Positions 6,276 to 9,366 of a stretch of DNA of 9,366 nucleotides are shown here, piece after piece (position 1 is the stretch's first letter; every line of letters begins with the position of its first letter). Location of the stretch: positions 1-9,366 of the forward strand of contig JAJYPU010000069.1 of assembly GCA_021795095.1 (NCBI GenBank), read 5' to 3'. This DNA is from Actinomycetes bacterium (GTDB lineage: Bacteria; Actinomycetota; Acidimicrobiia; Acidimicrobiales; RAAP-2). Under the pieces are notes generated by a model. The model saw nothing but the letters and a program-made list of their open reading frames with translations. It had not been told where the DNA came from and did no database searches. The position numbers and the translations under genes were made by a program.

Positions 6276-6710
6276 ATGGAGATCGCGTACACGACGTTAC
6301 GAGAAGACGCCGTTGCGCCACACCGGGCCAATAACGGCGACGCCGGCTTTGATCTAGTTGCGGTGGAGGAGCACCGGCTCGCTCCGGGCGGCGGTCGTGC
6401 CTTGGTCGGCACGGGTCTCGCGATTGCGATCCCCGAGGGTTTCGCCGGACTGGTGTTGCCACGAAGTGGATTGGCCATCAACCACGGTGTGACGTGCGCG
6501 AACGCGCCGGGGCTGATTGACTCGGGCTATCGCGGCGAGATCCGCGTGGCACTCGTGAACCACGACCCACAGCGCGAGTACCAGGTGCACGTGGGCGACC
6601 GGGTCGCACAGCTCGTCATCACCGCGGTACCCGCGGTGACACTCCGTGCGGTGGACGAGTTGCCGGACTCCGAGCGCGGCGCCGGGGGCTTTGGCAGCTC
6701 AGGTCGGTGA
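6276..6710 (+). CDS. dut: dUTP diphosphatase (dUTPase)
   Basis: This 144-residue homotrimeric-type dUTPase hydrolyses dUTP to dUMP and pyrophosphate, keeping uracil out of DNA and supplying dUMP for thymidylate synthesis. All five motifs are present: I DAGFDL (22-27), II PRSGLA (62-67), III GLIDSGYRGEI with catalytic D82 and uracil-stacking Y85, IV RVAQLVI, and V RGAGGFGSSG in the C-terminal arm. Motif V has GSSG where GSTG is usual, a conservative change. Length is normal for the bacterial trimeric family. The ATG start agrees with motif I spacing and with the -10 box seven bases upstream, suggesting a leaderless mRNA. A strong 9-bp inverted repeat lies within codons near the 3' end. tRNA-Gly follows 64 bases after the stop and appears to have its own promoter. 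Confidence 0.96.
   Translation: MEIAYTTLREDAVAPHRANNGDAGFDLVAVEEHRLAPGGGRALVGTGLAIAIPEGFAGLVLPRSGLAINHGVTCANAPGLIDSGYRGEIRVALVNHDPQREYQVHVGDRVAQLVITAVPAVTLRAVDELPDSERGAGGFGSSGR
6619..6639. repeat. Near-perfect palindrome inside dut
   Basis: TCACCGCGG (6619-6627) and CCGCGGTGA (6631-6639) are exact reverse complements separated by TAC. The repeat lies in the codons for ITAVPAV of dut. In RNA it would form a very stable nine-pair hairpin with a three-base loop. Codon use in a GC-rich gene could produce it by chance; a role in mRNA stability or pausing is only possible. Confidence 0.6.
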
Positions 6711-6758
6711 CGGGCGGCGACTGGCTCGTTGAGCTGGCCAGGTGCCGCGCGCGTCGGC

Positions 6759-6764
6759 TACACT
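6759..6764 (+). promoter_or_regulatory. Candidate -10 box for tRNA-Gly
   Basis: TACACT fits TANNNT and ends 10 bases before the first base of the mature tRNA, leaving a short 5' leader for RNase P. TGGCCA at 6735-6740 is a weak -35 candidate with an 18-base spacer. Confidence 0.5.
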
Positions 6765-6774
6765 GGACCTCGAC

Positions 6775-6850
6775 GCGGACGTAGCTCAGTTGGTAGAGCG
6801 CGACCTTGCCAAGGTCGAGGTCGCCGGTTCGAGCCCGGTCGTCCGCTCCA
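6775..6850 (+). tRNA. tRNA-Gly (anticodon GCC)
   Basis: A complete 76-base cloverleaf is visible. The acceptor stem GCGGACG pairs with CGTCCGC. The D arm is GCTC/GAGC with loop AGTTGGTA. The anticodon stem CGACC/GGTCG carries loop TTGCCAA with anticodon GCC at 6808-6810. A five-base variable loop is followed by T arm GCCGG/CCGGT with loop TTCGAGC (one G-T closing pair), then discriminator T and an encoded CCA (6848-6850). Anticodon GCC reads GGC and GGU, the main glycine codons in GC-rich genomes. A TACACT -10 box stands 10 bases upstream and a hairpin starts eight bases downstream, so this looks like an independent single-tRNA unit. Confidence 0.98.
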
Positions 6851-6857
6851 GAGAAGT

Positions 6858-6876
6858 GTCGGCCCAGTCGGCCGAC
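6858..6876 (+). terminator. Hairpin behind tRNA-Gly, probable terminator
   Basis: GTCGGCC (6858-6864) and GGCCGAC (6870-6876) form a perfect seven-pair GC-rich stem with loop CAGTC, beginning seven bases after the tRNA CCA. There is no T-run, as is usual for many actinobacterial terminators. An overlapping weaker stem (ACGAC 6875-6879 with GTCGT 6885-6889) would compete with it at its 3' edge. Confidence 0.5.
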
Positions 6877-6985
6877 GACCCGAAGTCGTTCGCGATGCCT
6901 GCTGTGTTGTTGGTATCTGTCGATAGGAATTATCCACCAAATCGATGGGGTGACCTCGGATTCACCTGCCACACTGGGGATGACC

Positions 6986-6991
6986 GAGGAG
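6986..6991 (+). promoter_or_regulatory. Ribosome binding site of the CoA-transferase gene
   Basis: GAGGAG, four bases before ATG 6996, is a good Shine-Dalgarno and fixes the start. Within the 145-base gap after the tRNA, an AT-rich patch at 6921-6938 is the likeliest promoter area (TTGTTG 6907-6912, then TTATCC 6930-6935 after 17 bases), but the match is weak. Confidence 0.7.
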
Positions 6992-6995
6992 CGGC

Positions 6996-8249
6996 ATGCT
7001 GAGCGTTGGCGCAGGGGAGATCGAACGTCGCGTTGCCGCAGTGACCGTCCGCGAGCCTCGCGTCGTCGTGTCCGGGAACTTCGCGACGCCCTGGACCTTG
7101 CTCGGTATCATCGACCGGACGCTCGAGCGGTATCGGGCTTTCGTATTGAATCCACAGCGTGGGTGGCCCGAACGCGTGGGCCTCATCACGGAGTCCCCGT
7201 TCCTCGGTGAGGGTGTGCGACGGTCCCCGAACGTCGAGTTCCTGCCGATGCGACTGTCCCTCGTGCCGCGGCTCTTTGCGACGTCCCGACCGCCAGACGT
7301 CGTCCTCGTGCAGTCGTCGGCGCCGCACCGGGGCAGGATCTCCTTGGGCATTGAGGTGAACATCATGCCGGCCGCGATACATGAGGTGAGACGACGTGGG
7401 GGCCTTGTCATCGCCCAGGTCAACCCCCAGATGCCCTACACGGTCGGTGACGGCGAGATCGACGTCGAGCTCGTCGACCTCGCCCTTGAGGTCGACGAGC
7501 CACTCCCGTCGCCGCCTGAACGCGAGGTCGACCCGGCTGCGGCGAGCATCGGTGAGCACATCGCGTCGCTGGCTGGTGATGGTTCGACGCTGCAGATGGG
7601 CATCGGCCTGTTGCCCGACGCGGCGCTCACCTTCATGCACGGGTACCGGCACCTCGGCGTGTGGTCCGAGATGATCAGTGACGGCGTCATGGGATTGGAC
7701 CGCTCGGGCAGCATTGACCCCGATCGTGTGATCACGTCGACCTTCCTCTACGGGACCCCGGATCTCTACCGGTGGGTCCATCGCAATCCCCGGGTCGTCA
7801 TGCGTCGAACCGAGGTTGCGAACAACCCGGCCCGCATCGCCGAACAGACGTCGATGCTGTCGATCAACACTGCACTCGAAGTCGACCTCTTCGCCCAAGC
7901 CAACGCCAGCTACGTCCACGGGAACGTCTACTCGGGCTTCGGGGGGCAGCCCGACTTCGTGAGCGGTGCCCTGCACTCTCGTGGCGGGCAGGCGGTACTC
8001 GCGCTGCGGTCCTGGCACGACAAGTCCGACCAGTCCACGATCGTGCCGCTGTTGTCCAATCCGGTGTGCTCGTTTCAGCACAGCGCCATCATCACCGAGC
8101 AGGGCATCGCGTCGATCTTCGGGCACAGCCAGGGCGATCAGGCGACCGCGATCATCGAGCACGCGGCCAATCCGCGGGCCCGAGGTTCGTTGACCGAGTC
8201 GGCCACGGCGATGGGAATTCTGTCGCAGCACCGTGAGGGTGGTGCCTAG
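6996..8249 (+). CDS. Acetyl-CoA hydrolase/transferase family protein, 4-hydroxybutyrate CoA-transferase-like
   Basis: This 417-residue protein belongs to the family of class I CoA-transferases and acyl-CoA hydrolases, which move CoA between carboxylic acids through a glutamyl-CoA thioester. Family motifs: GDGSTLQMGIG near 194-204, WSEMISDGVMGL with E225, INTALEVDL (E295), SGFGGQPDF (313-321) and IITEQGIASIFG near the C-terminus. From memory of the Clostridium aminobutyricum enzyme, whose catalytic Glu238 lies in an HSEM motif, E225 is the probable catalytic glutamate. Two positions differ from that enzyme: W instead of H before SEM, and FAQ instead of MGQ in the coenzyme region. The start is set by GAGGAG four bases upstream. 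An esterase gene follows 20 bases after the stop, then a sulfatase, so the product probably works in catabolism of an ester-linked acid (inference). The true acids used are unknown. Confidence 0.88.
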   Translation: MLSVGAGEIERRVAAVTVREPRVVVSGNFATPWTLLGIIDRTLERYRAFVLNPQRGWPERVGLITESPFLGEGVRRSPNVEFLPMRLSLVPRLFATSRPPDVVLVQSSAPHRGRISLGIEVNIMPAAIHEVRRRGGLVIAQVNPQMPYTVGDGEIDVELVDLALEVDEPLPSPPEREVDPAAASIGEHIASLAGDGSTLQMGIGLLPDAALTFMHGYRHLGVWSEMISDGVMGLDRSGSIDPDRVITSTFLYGTPDLYRWVHRNPRVVMRRTEVANNPARIAEQTSMLSINTALEVDLFAQANASYVHGNVYSGFGGQPDFVSGALHSRGGQAVLALRSWHDKSDQSTIVPLLSNPVCSFQHSAIITEQGIASIFGHSQGDQATAIIEHAANPRARGSLTESATAMGILSQHREGGA

Positions 8250-8259
8250 GCTGCACGCC

Positions 8260-8265
8260 AGGAGG
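8260..8265 (+). promoter_or_regulatory. Ribosome binding site of the esterase gene
   Basis: AGGAGG, four bases before ATG 8270, is a full Shine-Dalgarno in the 20-base gap after the CoA-transferase and fixes the esterase start. Confidence 0.85.
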
Positions 8266-8269
8266 TTCC

Positions 8270-9199
8270 ATGATTCATCCGGCACTGCAACGTTACGTGG
8301 ACGACATTCGCGCGAATCCCGCGCCGCACCCCTCGTCCATCGACATCGAACGGCGCCGGGTCGCCTATCGCGAGGGGGCGACCGCCTTGTGGCCGACGCC
8401 CGAACCGCTCGCCGAGGTCCGCGAGTGCCGGTTCGACCTGTCCGGTCGTACTATTGCCGGGCGCTTGTACGTTCCCGCCGGTGACGAGGCTCGAGGTTTC
8501 GTGGTCTACTTCCACGGTGGATCGTTCGTCGTCGGTGATCTCGAGACCCACGACGGAGTCTGTCGCCGCCTCGCGGTCGACACGGGGATGCGATTCCTCG
8601 CGGTCGACTACCGGCTCGCGCCCGAACACCCGTTTCCAGCTGGCCTCGATGACGTCGTCGACGTGCTTCGCCACGTGTCGGCACACCGTGAGGAGTACGG
8701 CGACTCCGCGGCAGCGATGTTCGTCATGGGTGACTCGGCCGGGGCGACCCTGGCCACCGTGGCCGCGACGATCACACGTCACGAGGGGCTCGGGATCGGT
8801 GCCCAGGTCCTGCTCTACCCGACGCTCGGACCTGAGATGTTGACCGACTCGGCACACGCGTACGGCACCGGTTACTGGCTCGAGCTCGACCATCTGCGCT
8901 ACGACTACGCCCAGTACCTCGCCGGCGCAGATCCGACGGACCCGAGGGTCTCGCCATTGCTCAACACCGATCTCGCGGCCTCGCCGCCGGCGATCGTGGT
9001 CGTGGCTTCTTGTGACCCGTTGCGCGATGAGGCGGTCGCCTACGCGGGCCTGCTCGAGCACTACGGGGTACGCGTGGAACTCTTGGAGGCTGAGGGCATG
9101 GTCCACGGCTTCATCCGCCTCGGTGGGATGTTCCCTGAGGCGCTGGCGATCGTCGACGACCTCGCCACACATATGCATCGGCTCGTCGAACGACCGTGA
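8270..9199 (+). CDS. Alpha/beta hydrolase, HSL-type carboxylesterase
   Basis: This 309-residue serine hydrolase belongs to the hormone-sensitive lipase (bacterial family IV esterase) group, which hydrolyses short- to medium-chain carboxylic esters. Seen: oxyanion-hole motif HGGSF (82-86), the family stretch AVDYRLAPEHPFPAGLDD (111-128), nucleophile S156 in GDSAG, acid D249 in CDPLRDE and H279 in MVHGF. The triad is therefore complete. The third glycine of the usual HGGG is a serine here, which may alter substrate range but also occurs in active relatives. No signal peptide or lipobox is visible, so it is probably cytoplasmic. The start is fixed by AGGAGG. It stands 20 bases after the CoA-transferase and overlaps the sulfatase start by four bases (GTGA), so the three are cotranslated. 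It might release an acid that the CoA-transferase then activates (inference). Confidence 0.93.
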   Translation: MIHPALQRYVDDIRANPAPHPSSIDIERRRVAYREGATALWPTPEPLAEVRECRFDLSGRTIAGRLYVPAGDEARGFVVYFHGGSFVVGDLETHDGVCRRLAVDTGMRFLAVDYRLAPEHPFPAGLDDVVDVLRHVSAHREEYGDSAAAMFVMGDSAGATLATVAATITRHEGLGIGAQVLLYPTLGPEMLTDSAHAYGTGYWLELDHLRYDYAQYLAGADPTDPRVSPLLNTDLAASPPAIVVVASCDPLRDEAVAYAGLLEHYGVRVELLEAEGMVHGFIRLGGMFPEALAIVDDLATHMHRLVERP

Positions 9200-9366
9200 A
9201 CGTCTTGTTCGTCACCCTCGATCAGTTTCGGGGTGACGCCTTCGCCGCGGCGGGCCACCAGCTCGTAACCACACCGAACCTCGATCGAATCGCGCACGAG
9301 GGAGTACGCCTCGCCCGTCACTACTCCCAGGCTGCTCCGTGCGCGCCCGGACGTGCGGCGCTCTAC
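9196..9366 (+). CDS. Sulfatase / alkaline phosphatase superfamily hydrolase, N-terminal part
   Basis: The gene is cut by the right edge; 57 residues are visible from GTG 9196, whose GTGA overlaps the esterase stop. Translation gives the sulfatase fold opening: NVLFVTLDQFRGD with metal-binding D9 (and Q10), then TTPNLDRIAHEGVRL, then QAAPCAPGRAALY. C49-A50-P51-G52-R53 is an exact CxPxR signature, in which the cysteine is converted to formylglycine by a sulfatase-modifying enzyme. This predicts hydrolysis of sulfate esters. The DQ form and the PC-x-P-x-RA-L context also occur in phosphonate monoester hydrolase and choline-sulfatase-like relatives, so the bond cleaved is not certain. No signal peptide is visible, so the enzyme is probably cytoplasmic and acts on an imported substrate. 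The tight overlap ties it to the upstream esterase and CoA-transferase. Confidence 0.85.
   Translation, partial: MNVLFVTLDQFRGDAFAAAGHQLVTTPNLDRIAHEGVRLARHYSQAAPCAPGRAALY

Noticed and set aside
5677..6357. A 226-codon plus-strand open frame across orn
   Set aside because: Antisense shadow that also runs into dut in another frame; no domain visible.
6721..6737. Short stem after dut (GCTC-GTT-GAGC with flanking G-T pairs) as a dut terminator
   Set aside because: Only four Watson-Crick pairs plus wobble pairs and no T-run; it also overlaps the tRNA promoter area.
6930..8285. A 451-codon open frame on the minus strand across the CoA-transferase
   Set aside because: It is a GC-rich shadow of the plus-strand gene, which has clear family motifs and a ribosome site. 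The minus product is rich in R, D, H and V with no recognisable domain.
8246..9178. A 310-codon minus-strand open frame across the esterase
   Set aside because: Antisense shadow; the plus strand has a complete catalytic triad and operon spacing.

Overview
The window reads as ordinary chromosomal DNA of a high-GC Gram-positive bacterium, most likely an actinobacterium. The evidence is the GC-rich coding with many GTG starts, an oligoribonuclease of the Orn type (Firmicutes normally use NrnA instead), a tRNA gene with an encoded CCA end, and several TANNNT -10 boxes placed right for leaderless mRNAs. An Acidimicrobiia-like lineage is a guess from general feel, not something the sequence proves. 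There is no insertion sequence, CRISPR array, phage gene or clear island boundary.

Layout, left to right. (1) 1-1426, plus: the end of an ABC-2 permease overlaps by one base a Wzt/TagH-type ATPase with an extra C-terminal domain. Together they form a surface-polysaccharide exporter. (2) 1413-2105, minus: a HAD-IB phosphatase-like hydrolase, convergent with the ATPase. (3) 2404-3947, plus: a 1-Cys Prx6-type peroxiredoxin, then an aldo/keto reductase 53 bp downstream, probably one detoxification transcript. A dyad lies over the putative peroxiredoxin promoter. (4) 3933-6228, minus: oligoribonuclease (orn) followed 10 bp later by an acyl-CoA synthetase. The synthetase converges on the aldo/keto reductase, with two tandem hairpins at the junction. 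(5) 6276-6850, plus: dUTPase (dut), divergent from orn across 47 bp, then tRNA-Gly(GCC) with a hairpin behind it. (6) 6996-9366, plus: a tightly packed unit of a 4-hydroxybutyrate-CoA-transferase-like enzyme, an HSL-type esterase and the start of a sulfatase cut by the window edge.

How the genes work together. The exporter pair moves a glycan across the membrane. orn and dut are housekeeping genes of nucleotide and RNA turnover. Peroxiredoxin and aldo/keto reductase could together handle peroxides and reactive carbonyls. The last unit joins de-esterification, possible desulfation (or related phospho/phosphono-ester hydrolysis) and CoA transfer, which suggests catabolism of an esterified or sulfated organic acid; the substrate cannot be read from sequence. 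I found no clearly undescribed system. The most interesting points are that last operon, the three apparently leaderless starts (orn, dut and the synthetase, the last possibly using the orn stop codon as part of its -10 box), the tandem hairpins at the convergent junction and the dyad at the peroxiredoxin promoter.
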